Source: an uncultured Clostridium sp. (GTDB taxonomy: Bacteria > Bacillota > Clostridia > Clostridiales > Clostridiaceae). Taken from it: a stretch of DNA of 26,986 nucleotides. The stretch spans positions 1 through 26,986 of the forward strand of contig NZ_CAKVJA010000037.1 of assembly GCF_934754925.1 (NCBI RefSeq), given 5' to 3'. Numbering within the stretch: the first letter of the stretch is position 1; the number at the start of each line of letters is the position of its first letter. Both the position numbers and the translations under genes were made by a program. Of the stretch, positions 1 to 7,500 are shown piece after piece. The notes beneath the pieces are model-generated. The model was not told the DNA's origin and made no database searches. It saw only the letters and a list, made by a program, of their open reading frames with translations.

Positions 1-211
1 TAGATATTACTCTCTTCATTGCTAGGAGTAAGTTTTCCCTAGATAATATTCTTTCTAATGAGCCATATTCAAATTCATCGGTTTCTCCTTTTAAAGTTGC
101 CGAGAATTTTCTATGCACTCTTTGCTTATGTTCGAGTTCCACTCTATCTTGGGCATTAGAGCCTAAATATTTAGTTTTCTGCAATCTTTGATTATTCTGC
201 GAAACTTTCAA
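1..211 (-). CDS. ltrA: Group II intron reverse transcriptase/maturase, N-terminus only
   Basis: This is the intron-encoded protein, which performs reverse transcription and helps its host intron fold and splice. Only the first 70 codons are in the window; the frame stays open to position 1. I place the start at TTG (211-209) because GGAGG sits 9 bases upstream (221-225) and the frame gives KVSQNNQRLQKTKYLGSNA followed by an alpha-helical segment ending YGSLERILSRENLLLAMKRV. That last stretch is typical of the RT-0 region of these proteins. The upstream TTG in another frame hits a stop after eight codons. The gene lies inside intron domain IV and has no separate promoter that I can see. The catalytic RT motifs (YADD) are outside the window, so activity is unknown. 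Confidence 0.85.
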   Translation of the reverse strand, partial: MKVSQNNQRLQKTKYLGSNAQDRVELEHKQRVHRKFSATLKGETDEFEYGSLERILSRENLLLAMKRVIS

Positions 212-479
212 ATTTCAAAACCTCCTTAAAGTTCAGTCCTTCGTCCGCTATCGCGATTAGCGGAGTTACTATGACCTCTGCTGACTTCTGATAGTTCAGC
301 TACATATCACTATGTAGGTTATTACTTTAGAAATTCATCTTTATTAGTAATATATCTATCAGACCTCCCCAGGTAAGAACAACAACCTTCATCTCATATA
401 TCTGCTACATTTACTCCTAAGGTTTCGGGTAGTGTTGGACTTTGTTTTGTTATGCAAACTCGTCCGACCTTAGTAAGCC

Positions 480-485
480 TTGTAT
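480..485 (-). other. Putative EBS1 of the group IIC intron
   Basis: On minus this reads ATACAA, within ACATACAAGG of domain I. It is the exact complement of the six exon bases next to the intron 5' end (634-639, minus TTGTAT). The position matches the EBS1 loop by comparison with the O. iheyensis intron from memory; I have not folded it. Confidence 0.55.
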
Positions 486-637
486 GTAGTTCGTATTCCT
501 CAGACCGAGACTTTGCCTCCGACTTCCTTCAGATTCCACCTCACGGTGGACACCCTTGTCATTGGCTAGTGGTTCCCACTACCAAGCCCACAACGGACTT
601 TCACCGTCAAGTTGTTACCCATGCTGGGCACACATAC

Positions 638-670
638 AAAAAAAGGAATTCAAATCTGAATTCCTTTTTT
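638..670 (-). terminator. Intrinsic terminator of tRNA-Cys
   Basis: On minus, AAAAAAGGAATTC, a six-base loop, then GAATTCCTTTTTTT. It lies 13 bases behind the tRNA 3' end. The group II intron begins five bases after the T-tract. Confidence 0.9.
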
Positions 671-682
671 AAATAATCTTAT

Positions 683-757
<75 letters not shown>

Positions 758-768
758 GTATATTTATT

Positions 769-797
769 ATTATATATAATATCATTCAAAATGTCTA
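769..797 (-). promoter_or_regulatory. Sigma-A promoter of tRNA-Cys
   Basis: On minus, -35 TAGACA (792-797), a 17-base spacer and -10 TATAAT (769-774). The start point would be near 762, about five bases before the mature tRNA. Confidence 0.8.
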
Positions 798-828
798 CAC
801 TTTTTTTATATTTTATATTATAAATTAT

Positions 829-856
829 AAAAGGAGCCAGAAAATTAGCTCCCTTT
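829..856 (-). terminator. Terminator of the ABC importer operon
   Basis: On minus, AAAGGGAGC, a ten-base loop, then GCTCCTTTT. It begins six bases after the last gene of the operon and ends upstream of the tRNA promoter. Confidence 0.8.
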
Positions 857-861
857 ACTTA

Positions 862-1485
862 TTAACTACTGAATTCATTATTAATTTTAGGCAATTCTAT
901 AATTCTATTACATACTTTTTTAGCTAATTCTATATTATGAGTAACTACTAACATACCTAATTTATTTTTATTAGATATTTTCAATAGTAAATTCCAAATT
1001 TGCGCTTGAGTAATAACATCAAGCATAGTGCTTATTTCATCACAAACTAAAAATTTAGTTTCTGGACCTAATACCCTTGCTATACAGAATCTTTGTAATT
1101 CTCCCCCAGATAGCTCATTAGGCCATCTATTCAACCAGGATCTTTCTATTCCCATCTCATCTAACAAATTATTATCTACATTCCACCCCTCATTTAGTGT
1201 CTTACCCATCTTCCACCTTGGATTAACTGATTGCTCTGGATGCTGATAAATCATTTGAATTGGACAATAACATTTTTCAGGAATTGGCTTTCCATCCCAT
1301 AAAACTTCTCCTTTATCAGGCTTTATGTATCCTGATATTATTTTTGATAATGTACTTTTTCCATAACCTGATGGTCCAACTAATGCTACTCTTTCTTTAG
1401 AATCAACTGTAAAACTAACATCTTTAAGTATCCATCTAGAACTTTTACTATATCTATAGCTTATATTTTTAACCTCAAGTAGCAT
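862..1485 (-). CDS. nikE: Nickel/peptide-type ABC transporter ATP-binding protein (NikE/OppF-like)
   Basis: This is one of two ATPases that would power the importer encoded upstream. The complete ABC motif set is visible: Walker A GPSGYGKST at residues 37-45, Q-loop Gln81, signature LSGGELQR at 125-132, Walker B with D149-E150, and switch His183. At 207 residues it is shorter than most NikE/OppF proteins (about 250 or more), ending soon after the His switch; it lacks the usual C-terminal extension. The stop is at a natural position and a terminator follows, so this looks like a compact protein and not a truncation. Its start overlaps the end of the upstream ATPase gene by 11 bases, implying translational coupling. 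The nik symbol rests on gene order and the neighbouring sensor. A peptide or other metal-chelate substrate remains possible. Confidence 0.85.
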   Translation of the reverse strand: MLLEVKNISYRYSKSSRWILKDVSFTVDSKERVALVGPSGYGKSTLSKIISGYIKPDKGEVLWDGKPIPEKCYCPIQMIYQHPEQSVNPRWKMGKTLNEGWNVDNNLLDEMGIERSWLNRWPNELSGGELQRFCIARVLGPETKFLVCDEISTMLDVITQAQIWNLLLKISNKNKLGMLVVTHNIELAKKVCNRIIELPKINNEFSS

Positions 1486-2398
1486 TAATACACCTCACCT
1501 CTCCATCTCTTACTTTTCTCATCTTAATCTCCATACAACATTCATCTGTTTTTAATGAACATCTATCTCTAAACAAACAGCCCTTTGGAAGATTGCCTGC
1601 ATAAGGTTGATATCCTGGTAGTTCCTTAAATTTATTTTGTGGTAGTGCATCTATAAATGCTTTACTATAAGGATGTCTTAATGCATCTTTTCCCTTTATA
1701 AAATCTTCAACTTGCGCAATTTCAACTATAGTACCAGAATAAAAAACTGCAATTCTATCAGCTACATTTAAAGCTAAATCTACATCATGAGTAATTAACA
1801 ATACTCCACATCCATTATCTGCAATCTCTCTAAAATTATTTAATGTTTCCATTGCAAGCTCTAAATTTAAACCTGGTGTTGGCTCATCAGCTATAATTAA
1901 TTTTGCTTCATTCATTACAGCTGTTGCTATTAAAACTCTTCTTGCCATTCCACCTGATAATTGAAAAGGATACATTTCTGCAACTTTATCATCTAAATTA
2001 TATTTTTTAAAAACTTCTTTTTGTTTTTCTTTATTACCATTAATTCCAACAACCTGCTTTCCTACCTTCATTAATGGATCTAAAAAATCTACTGATTGTG
2101 GTATAAATGCTATATCTTTTCCTCTTACTTTTCTTAAATACTTCTCATTTAATTCATCATTATAATATTTTATACTACCTTTTATTTTTGCATTTTCAGG
2201 CAATATTCCCATAATTGCATGAGCTAAAAGACTCTTTCCTGATCCACTTGATCCAACTACAGCTACAATTTCACCTTTTTTTACATCAATACTAAGTTCA
2301 TGTATAACTTCTAAATCTCTTTTACTTAATCCCCTATTATACATACTAAAGGCTATTGATAAATTATCTACTTGTAATACTGATACTTTCTCATTCAT
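1475..2398 (-). CDS. nikD: Nickel/peptide-type ABC transporter ATP-binding protein (NikD/OppD-like)
   Basis: The second cytoplasmic ATPase of the importer, 307 residues. Walker A is GSSGSGKS at 49-56, Q101 is the Q-loop, LSGGMARR at 147-154 is the signature, D171-E172 is the Walker B end and His204 the switch. Residues about 255-290 form the oligopeptide/dipeptide C-terminal module, with the hallmark GCLFRDRC at 273-280 and further cysteines at 287, 288 and 303. The gene begins 15 bases after the permease gene nikC and overlaps nikE by 11 bases. Family membership is certain. Nickel specificity is inferred from context and cannot be read from this subunit. Confidence 0.88.
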   Translation of the reverse strand: MNEKVSVLQVDNLSIAFSMYNRGLSKRDLEVIHELSIDVKKGEIVAVVGSSGSGKSLLAHAIMGILPENAKIKGSIKYYNDELNEKYLRKVRGKDIAFIPQSVDFLDPLMKVGKQVVGINGNKEKQKEVFKKYNLDDKVAEMYPFQLSGGMARRVLIATAVMNEAKLIIADEPTPGLNLELAMETLNNFREIADNGCGVLLITHDVDLALNVADRIAVFYSGTIVEIAQVEDFIKGKDALRHPYSKAFIDALPQNKFKELPGYQPYAGNLPKGCLFRDRCSLKTDECCMEIKMRKVRDGEVRCINAT

Positions 2399-2413
2399 AG
2401 ACTTTCTCCTTAT

Positions 2414-3280
2414 TTATTGATTTCCGCTATTTGGATTAATTAAAAGCTTAAGATTCTCACCAATTACATCAAATAAGATTACAACACTTAAAAGCATTAC
2501 TCCTGGAAAAACTGCAAGCCACCACTTTCCTGTTGTAATATGATTCATTGCTTCTGATAAGATAACTCCAATTGCAGGAACCTCTGCTGGAATTCCAAAT
2601 CCTAAAAATGTTATTGATGCTTCATGCATAATAGCATGTGGAAATAATAGTACAACACCAATTAGATATACTGGTAATACATGTGGAATAATATGATTAA
2701 CTGCAACTTCAAACTTACTTTTTCCCATTTTATAGGCTGCTTGGACATATTGAGATGATCGAACTTGAAGAACTTCTGCACGAACAAGCCTTGTAAGTGA
2801 AGGCCAATGGGTAACTGCTACTGCTACTGTAACTCCTACTGTACCTCTTCCAAGCATAAATGATATTAAAATTAGCAAAATAAGATGTGGAATCCCCATA
2901 CAAAGGTCAACACACCAATTAATAAATTTATCATATTTTCCACCAATAATAGCTGAAGAAACTCCAAACACAAGAGCAATAAAAGAGCTTATTATAGATG
3001 CAAGTATTCCTATTAAAATACTATTAGATAACCCTTTTATACATCTCCAAAACATATCTCTTCCCATAAAATCTGTTCCAAACAAATGGTCTAAACATGG
3101 ACTTATAAATTTTGATGAATAATTCACTGCATATTTATCTGAATTCATTGTAATTCCTAAAATAAATACTACTAATAAATACGCAGTAGAAATTGCTACA
3201 TAAAATATTATCTTAGCCCTTGTATTAGGAAAAATATTAAACCTATCTTTTTTTATCACTCTTAAGGGGCTATTAACCAT
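2414..3280 (-). CDS. nikC: ABC transporter permease (NikC/DppC-like)
   Basis: An inner-membrane permease subunit of 288 residues. A first membrane helix lies at about 24-45, followed by the family's HLFGTDFMGRDMFWR segment (65-79), five more hydrophobic stretches, and an EAA-type coupling loop around 180-204 (AAYKMGKSKFEVAVNHIIPH) that contacts the ATPases. Length and layout are normal for the DppC/NikC family. Its start overlaps the end of nikB by eight bases. It would pair with NikB to form the transport channel. Confidence 0.88.
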   Translation of the reverse strand: MVNSPLRVIKKDRFNIFPNTRAKIIFYVAISTAYLLVVFILGITMNSDKYAVNYSSKFISPCLDHLFGTDFMGRDMFWRCIKGLSNSILIGILASIISSFIALVFGVSSAIIGGKYDKFINWCVDLCMGIPHLILLILISFMLGRGTVGVTVAVAVTHWPSLTRLVRAEVLQVRSSQYVQAAYKMGKSKFEVAVNHIIPHVLPVYLIGVVLLFPHAIMHEASITFLGFGIPAEVPAIGVILSEAMNHITTGKWWLAVFPGVMLLSVVILFDVIGENLKLLINPNSGNQ

Positions 3281-4256
3281 TATATTTTCCCTCCTTTAAC
3301 CTTGGATCCAATACTCCATATAATATATTTGCAATAAAATTACCTACAAATACAAATATGGCACTAAATATTGCAATGCCTAGTAATAAAGGAACATCTC
3401 CATTTAATCCTGCTGCTGTTGTTGCTGTACCTAAGCCTGGATAAGAAAAAACTGTTTCAGCTAATGCTATTCCTCCAAAAAGTTCACTAAATGAAGCAAA
3501 TTGTTCTGTTATAGCTGGTAATGCTATATTTCTTAACCCATGTCTAATTACTAGTTGTCTAGTATTTTCACCTCTTGCCTTTGCAAAAAGTATAAAGTCA
3601 CTATTTAATATTTCTATTAACTTTTGTCTTGTAAATAATGTTACTCTACTAATACCTAATATGCTAAGGGTTAATGCTGGTAATACAAGATGATATATTC
3701 TATCCCAAATTGTAATTTCTGAAGCTAACTTCCCCATTGGTACTGCAAATCCTATAGGAAACCATCCTAAATATACTGAAAATAAGCTTAAAATTAATAA
3801 ACCTATCCAAAAAGTTGGTGCTGATTGTAATGCAAGACAAAATATTTTTATAATCTTATCAAATAAACTTCCTTTATATACACCTGCTAAAACGCCAATT
3901 GCAAATCCTACTATTCCTGAAAAACACCAAGCTACTAACATTAATACTATTGAATACTTAAATCTCTCTAATATAACTGTACTAACTGGCTGCTTATATG
4001 TTATTGATGTTCCAAAGTCACCTCTTAATACATTTTTACCCCAAGATGCAAACCTTTCTAATGGTGGATCATTTAATCCCCAATGTTCTGCAATTTTCTC
4101 CTTTGCCTCTACTGAAAGGGTAGATTCTGCTCCAATATACGAAGTTAATGGATCTATAGGTGAATTTGTAACTAAGATAAATGAAATAATACTAACCCCT
4201 ATTAACAAGGATAACATTCTAAAAAATGTTGAACTTATATATTTTACTCTATTCAT
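3273..4256 (-). CDS. nikB: ABC transporter permease (NikB/DppB-like)
   Basis: The other permease subunit, 327 residues. It has an N-terminal helix (about 12-30), the extracytoplasmic segment with LERFASWGKNVLRGDFGTS (66-84) typical of DppB/NikB proteins, and five further hydrophobic segments. The EAA loop is AKARGENTRQLVIRHGLRN at 225-243, followed by FSYPGLG (270-276). The start overlaps the end of the binding-protein gene by eight bases, as in tightly coupled operons. No truncation is seen. Confidence 0.88.
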   Translation of the reverse strand: MNRVKYISSTFFRMLSLLIGVSIISFILVTNSPIDPLTSYIGAESTLSVEAKEKIAEHWGLNDPPLERFASWGKNVLRGDFGTSITYKQPVSTVILERFKYSIVLMLVAWCFSGIVGFAIGVLAGVYKGSLFDKIIKIFCLALQSAPTFWIGLLILSLFSVYLGWFPIGFAVPMGKLASEITIWDRIYHLVLPALTLSILGISRVTLFTRQKLIEILNSDFILFAKARGENTRQLVIRHGLRNIALPAITEQFASFSELFGGIALAETVFSYPGLGTATTAAGLNGDVPLLLGIAIFSAIFVFVGNFIANILYGVLDPRLKEGKYNG

Positions 4257-5907
4257 TACTCTTCCAATCCTTCATATTACAAATAATTGGTGCACCATGT
4301 CCGTGTGGATGTGGTATTTGTGTATTTATAGAAATATCAAGAGAGTCATTTATAAAGTAGCTATGCTCAATATTTACAATATATAAATATGGATAATCTT
4401 CACTTGAAACTGTTTGTACTTCTTTCCACTTTTCTACTGCCTCTTCTTGATTATTAGAATCTATAGCTTCATCTATTAATTTATCTACTTCCTTATTTGA
4501 ATATCCAATTGTATTATCGTAATCACCTGTCAAAAATAAATCAGAATAAAGCAATGACTTTAATACTGTAGGGCTATATTGTCCCCATCCCCATACAATA
4601 CCACATGTTTTAGCTTTAACTGTAAGTTCATCCCATGTTCCTTGTTTAACATTTATTTTTATTCCTAACTCTTTTGCATCTTCTGCAACAGCACTTCCTA
4701 ATAAATATCGTTGCTGATCATTAGATGGTGCATAAACATCAAATTCACAAACTACCCCATCTTTTTCACGAATGCCATCGCCATTACTATCTATCCATCC
4801 AGCTTTTTCAAGTATTTTTTCTGCTTCATCTTTTTGATTATCATCATAAACTAAAGGATTTCCCCAAACTAAATTAGTTGTAAAACCAGTAGCCTTTTTA
4901 CCTACACCATTTAAGGCATTTTCAATTATTTGTTCACGATTTATCCCTATACTTAAAGCTTTACGTACAGCTATATCAGATGTAACATTATTACCTACTA
5001 CTATTTCATTGCCCTCTTTATCTGTCATTTTCTGCTCCGGTAAGCATGGTAAGCTAATATTACGGACATCCATAGTCTCAAGATTCTCTAAATGCATTCC
5101 ATTTATTGTTTCTGTAGAATAGTTTGGATCTACCATAACTATATCTAATTGACCAGACTTAGCATTAGAAAAAGCTGATTTACTATCCATTTTTACAAAT
5201 GTTACTTGCTTAATTTCTGGAGTTCCTTCGTAATAATCTTCATAAGCTTGTACTATAATTTGTTGATCTGTATTATATTGAATAACTTTCCATGGCCCTG
5301 TTCCTATTGGTGATTTATCAAAAACTTCGCTATCATATGCGTCACTTGGAACAATTCCTAACAATGCAATGGAATCAAAAAATGGCGAATATGGCTCTGA
5401 TAATGTAAATTTAACTGTATAATCATCTACAGCTTCTACATTTTCTAATCTTGTAAGATCAACACTTTCATTATCTGCTTGATTACTCTTTACTGTTTCA
5501 TAAGTGAACACTACATCTTCAGCAGTAAAATCTGATCCATCTTGAAACTTAATACCTTTTTTTAAATTAAAAGTATAAGTTAATGAATCTTCACTTATAC
5601 TCCAACTTTCTGCTAAATCACCTTCATATTCTGAATTTGGATTTACTCTTGTTAAAGCATTATTAGTAAATGAATATCCGTAACTCATAGCTCCTTTAAT
5701 TGGATCTAAGCTACTTTCAAAAATATTATTTCCAACATATGCTGTAATACTGTCCTTACTAACATTATTCTCATTATTAGCAGATGTTGAAATACTATTA
5801 TCATCTTTAGAGTTATTTTTCACACTTGTACTTTTTCCATTATTACATCCTACCATGAGTAATGACATACTTACTATTAGTGATACAATCAACGATTTTT
5901 TTTTCAT
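4249..5907 (-). CDS. nikA: Nickel/peptide-type ABC transporter substrate-binding lipoprotein
   Basis: This is the surface lipoprotein that captures the ligand for the importer. I choose the start at 5907 (MKKKSLIVSLIVS), giving 552 residues, because GGGGG lies seven bases upstream and a lipoprotein signal follows at once: charged N-terminus, hydrophobic core, lipobox LMVGC with Cys21. An upstream in-frame ATG at 5964 would put 19 charged residues before the signal and is unlikely. The mature protein has the family-5 solute-binding fold signature (ESWSISEDSLTYTFNLKKG, then FQDGSDFTAEDVVFTYE). The extreme C-terminus contains HPHGHG (533-538), a possible metal ligand. It is the first gene of the operon. 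Nickel is inferred from this motif, the NikABCDE order and the adjacent metal sensor. An oligopeptide ligand is the alternative. Confidence 0.82.
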   Translation of the reverse strand: MKKKSLIVSLIVSMSLLMVGCNNGKSTSVKNNSKDDNSISTSANNENNVSKDSITAYVGNNIFESSLDPIKGAMSYGYSFTNNALTRVNPNSEYEGDLAESWSISEDSLTYTFNLKKGIKFQDGSDFTAEDVVFTYETVKSNQADNESVDLTRLENVEAVDDYTVKFTLSEPYSPFFDSIALLGIVPSDAYDSEVFDKSPIGTGPWKVIQYNTDQQIIVQAYEDYYEGTPEIKQVTFVKMDSKSAFSNAKSGQLDIVMVDPNYSTETINGMHLENLETMDVRNISLPCLPEQKMTDKEGNEIVVGNNVTSDIAVRKALSIGINREQIIENALNGVGKKATGFTTNLVWGNPLVYDDNQKDEAEKILEKAGWIDSNGDGIREKDGVVCEFDVYAPSNDQQRYLLGSAVAEDAKELGIKINVKQGTWDELTVKAKTCGIVWGWGQYSPTVLKSLLYSDLFLTGDYDNTIGYSNKEVDKLIDEAIDSNNQEEAVEKWKEVQTVSSEDYPYLYIVNIEHSYFINDSLDISINTQIPHPHGHGAPIICNMKDWKSNE

Positions 5908-5980
5908 AAACTTCCCCCTAATCTCTTTTTCCACTTTATACCAGAATTTTATCATCTTTACCAACCCTCAACAACCTCGG

Positions 5981-5991
5981 TAGGGGGATTA
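5981..5991. promoter_or_regulatory. Candidate CsoR/RcnR-type operator upstream of nikA
   Basis: A G5 tract (TAGGGGGATTA) stands out in an AT-rich leader about 75 bases upstream of nikA. Type-2 CsoR/RcnR operators are built around a G-tract flanked by A/T-rich half-sites. The G-run is on the strand opposite to nikA, so it is not a ribosome binding site. No promoter could be placed confidently in this leader. Confidence 0.3.
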
Positions 5992-6046
5992 ATTTTATAT
6001 TTTTTTATAATAAATAAATTTTAGTTTTCATAAAAAATATTATATG

Positions 6047-6080
6047 AAAAAAGAGGATTTCGATGCGAATCCTCTTTTTT
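6047..6080 (-). terminator. Terminator of the CsoR-family gene
   Basis: A 13-bp stem (AAAAAAGAGGATT/AATCCTCTTTTTT) with a T-tract on both strands. It separates the sensor gene from the importer operon, so the two are transcribed separately. Confidence 0.9.
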
Positions 6081-6100
6081 AACGTGATATTATTAAGTAT

Positions 6101-6460
6101 TTATTTAATAAATTGGGCTATTGCTTTATTTAAATCTTCTATAGGTCTTTTATCACCACATTCTATAGCTTCTACTATGCATCCTTCTATATGCTCCTGC
6201 AATATTATTTTACTTACTCCATTTAATGCTGATATAACTGCTGCTAACTGAATTAATACTTCACTACAATCCCTCTCATCTTCAACCATGCGTTTTACGG
6301 ATTCTAAATGTCCAGCTGCACGAGATAAACGATTCAATATAGCTTTTGTACTTTCGTGAGAATGTGTATGTGTGTGCCCCTCTGTATTTTTATGAGTATG
6401 AGTAAATGTCTTACCATTATCACTTTTATGAACATGCTCCATTGCTTTTGTACTATCCAT
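6101..6460 (-). CDS. CsoR/RcnR-family metal-sensing repressor with His-rich N-terminus (InrS-like)
   Basis: A cytoplasmic DNA-binding metal sensor of 119 residues. Residues 36-119 are the helical CsoR/RcnR (DUF156) domain, with NRLSRAAGHLESVKRMVEDERDC near its start. The metal positions read Cys65, His90 and Cys94, spaced 25 and 29 from Cys65 as in the family. Residues 1-35 add eight histidines, mostly as HxH (9, 11, 21, 23, 29, 31, 33, 35). His33 lies exactly 32 residues before Cys65, the spacing of His3-Cys35 in RcnR and His21-Cys53 in InrS. The H-C-H-C set therefore matches the nickel sensor InrS better than a copper CsoR, which lacks the first His. It sits upstream of the importer operon, with its own terminator in between. 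A G5 tract at 6467-6471 precedes the start and may be both ribosome binding site and operator. Confidence 0.85.
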   Translation of the reverse strand: MDSTKAMEHVHKSDNGKTFTHTHKNTEGHTHTHSHESTKAILNRLSRAAGHLESVKRMVEDERDCSEVLIQLAAVISALNGVSKIILQEHIEGCIVEAIECGDKRPIEDLNKAIAQFIK

Positions 6461-6461
6461 G

Positions 6462-6479
6462 TTATACCCCCAATTTATA
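6462..6479. promoter_or_regulatory. G-tract at the sensor gene start: SD and/or operator
   Basis: On minus this reads TATAAATTGGGGGTATAA, ending just before the ATG at 6460. GGGGG is well placed as a Shine-Dalgarno sequence, but a G-tract flanked by TATA on both sides also fits a CsoR/RcnR operator. The sequence alone does not separate the two roles. Confidence 0.35.
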
Positions 6480-6591
6480 CTACTATATAATTTATATTAA
6501 ATTTTATAGTAAGTTATTCTTTCATAAAAATAATCTCTATATTAATATTCTTCATATTAGCTTCTAACCCTTTTATTATCGAGTACTAAAA

Positions 6592-6621
6592 CAAAAAGAT
6601 ATGAGAATTTTTTCTCATACC
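6592..6621 (-). terminator. Terminator of the UPF0126/TRIC gene
   Basis: On minus, GGTATGAGAA, a short A-rich loop, then TTCTCATATC and TTTTTG. It lies about 35 bases after the stop codon. Confidence 0.8.
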
Positions 6622-6656
6622 TTACATCATTTTAATATTAGTCTTTTTCTTAAATT

Positions 6657-7265
6657 TTATACTCTTTCTTTACATACTACTGGTAAATTTATAGTCTTAT
6701 AATAACTTATCATTCTAATAAGTACTATAATTACCAAAGTTATAAATTGTGCTGATTCTATTCCAATTATAGGATATATAAACCAAAATATAGTTACACC
6801 TATAACTCCTGCAACACAATAAATATCATTTTTAAAAATTTGTGGTTTTCTATTAGTTATTATATCTCTTAGAACTCCTCCACCAACACCAGTTATACTA
6901 GCTGCAAATATAAATAACATAAAATTATAATTACTATTGATTGCTTTAACAGCTGCTGATACGAAAAAGGCAGCTAGTCCAATTGCATCGATGAATACAA
7001 ATAAATTCTTATACTTTAAATTACCTTTTAAAAATATAGCTAATAAAGTTCCTGCAATAATAAATGGAATTGTCATATAACTTGTAAAAAATACTGGAAT
7101 ACCTGAATTTGTAACAATATCTCTAAGTACTCCCCCACCCATAGCTGTAATTATAGCTATTATATATATTCCAAAAATATCAAATTCCTCTTCAATAGCT
7201 ACTATTGCTCCTGATACGGCAAAAGCAAAAACACCGATATACTCCAAAACTGTAATATAGTCCAA
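6657..7265 (-). CDS. UPF0126/TRIC-family membrane protein, glycine-riboswitch controlled
   Basis: A 202-residue integral membrane protein with about six or seven hydrophobic segments and an internal duplication typical of UPF0126 (YadS/YicG) proteins: GGGVLRD occurs at 43-49 and again at 128-134. The family is related to TRIC cation channels. The start is TTG (7265-7263), with GGAGG eight bases upstream; no ATG would preserve the first helix. A tandem glycine riboswitch (7316-7478) is the leader and a terminator follows the gene, so it is a single-gene unit. The riboswitch suggests a role in glycine or related amino-acid movement. That is inference from regulation, since the protein sequence does not show a substrate. 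Confidence 0.85.
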   Translation of the reverse strand: MDYITVLEYIGVFAFAVSGAIVAIEEEFDIFGIYIIAIITAMGGGVLRDIVTNSGIPVFFTSYMTIPFIIAGTLLAIFLKGNLKYKNLFVFIDAIGLAAFFVSAAVKAINSNYNFMLFIFAASITGVGGGVLRDIITNRKPQIFKNDIYCVAGVIGVTIFWFIYPIIGIESAQFITLVIIVLIRMISYYKTINLPVVCKERV

Positions 7266-7315
7266 GAAAAGTCCTCCTTTTTAGTAATACCTTAAGACTA
7301 ATTATTAAAATAATT

Positions 7316-7478
7316 GCGCCTCTGTCTTTTTACCTGAAAGATTCTCTTACTATACTTAAGATTGCTTCGTCGGTGCCTTTTAATAGACTTTCCAGAGTTT
7401 TCTCAAAATTTGGTCCTTTTGCCTGAGAGTTTGCCGCACTTTCCCCTTCGGCTCTGTATTTAAACAGCATCTCCCAAA
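7316..7478 (-). promoter_or_regulatory. Tandem glycine riboswitch
   Basis: On minus, the first aptamer holds GGGAGATGC, GCCGAAGGGG and AAACTCTCAGGCAAAAGGACC. The second holds CTCTGGAAAG, GGCACCGACGAAGCAATC and TCTTTCAGGTAAAAAGACAGAGG. These are the conserved GCCGAAGG and CTCTCAGGCAAAAGGAC blocks of the gcvT-type glycine motif, present twice. No strong terminator follows. AAGACT (7294-7299) and AGTCCT (7270-7275) could instead pair and cover the GGAGG of the downstream gene, which would mean translational control. Whether glycine turns the gene on or off is not decided here. Confidence 0.9.
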
Positions 7479-7500
7479 TTTTTCAACGAAATACTTGTAA

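Larger units (their letters stand above)
1..633 (-). mobile_element. Group IIC intron, 5' part (3' end outside window)
   Basis: Read on minus, the element begins at 633 with GTGTGCCCAGCATGGGT, the usual 5' end of bacterial group IIC introns. What follows agrees, from memory, with the domain I-III layout of the Oceanobacillus iheyensis IIC ribozyme: the GGTGTCC...GGAATCTGAAGGAAG block, GAGTTTGCATAACAAAACAAAGTCC, then CTTACC-GGGGAGGTCTG and CAGAAGTCAGCAGAGGTCATAGTA. The reverse-transcriptase ORF starts at 211, in domain IV. The insertion point lies just behind the T-tract of the tRNA-Cys terminator and in the same orientation, which is where IIC introns are known to insert. The last six exon bases (TTGTAT, 634-639) are exactly complementary to ATACAA (480-485, minus) in the EBS1 region of domain I. 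Domains V-VI and most of the ORF are beyond the window, so completeness cannot be judged. Confidence 0.9.

Noticed and set aside
452..676. A 74-codon plus-strand ORF at the left edge
   Set aside because: It lies antisense to group II intron domain I and the tRNA-Cys terminator. The RNA structure explains the sequence better than a protein.
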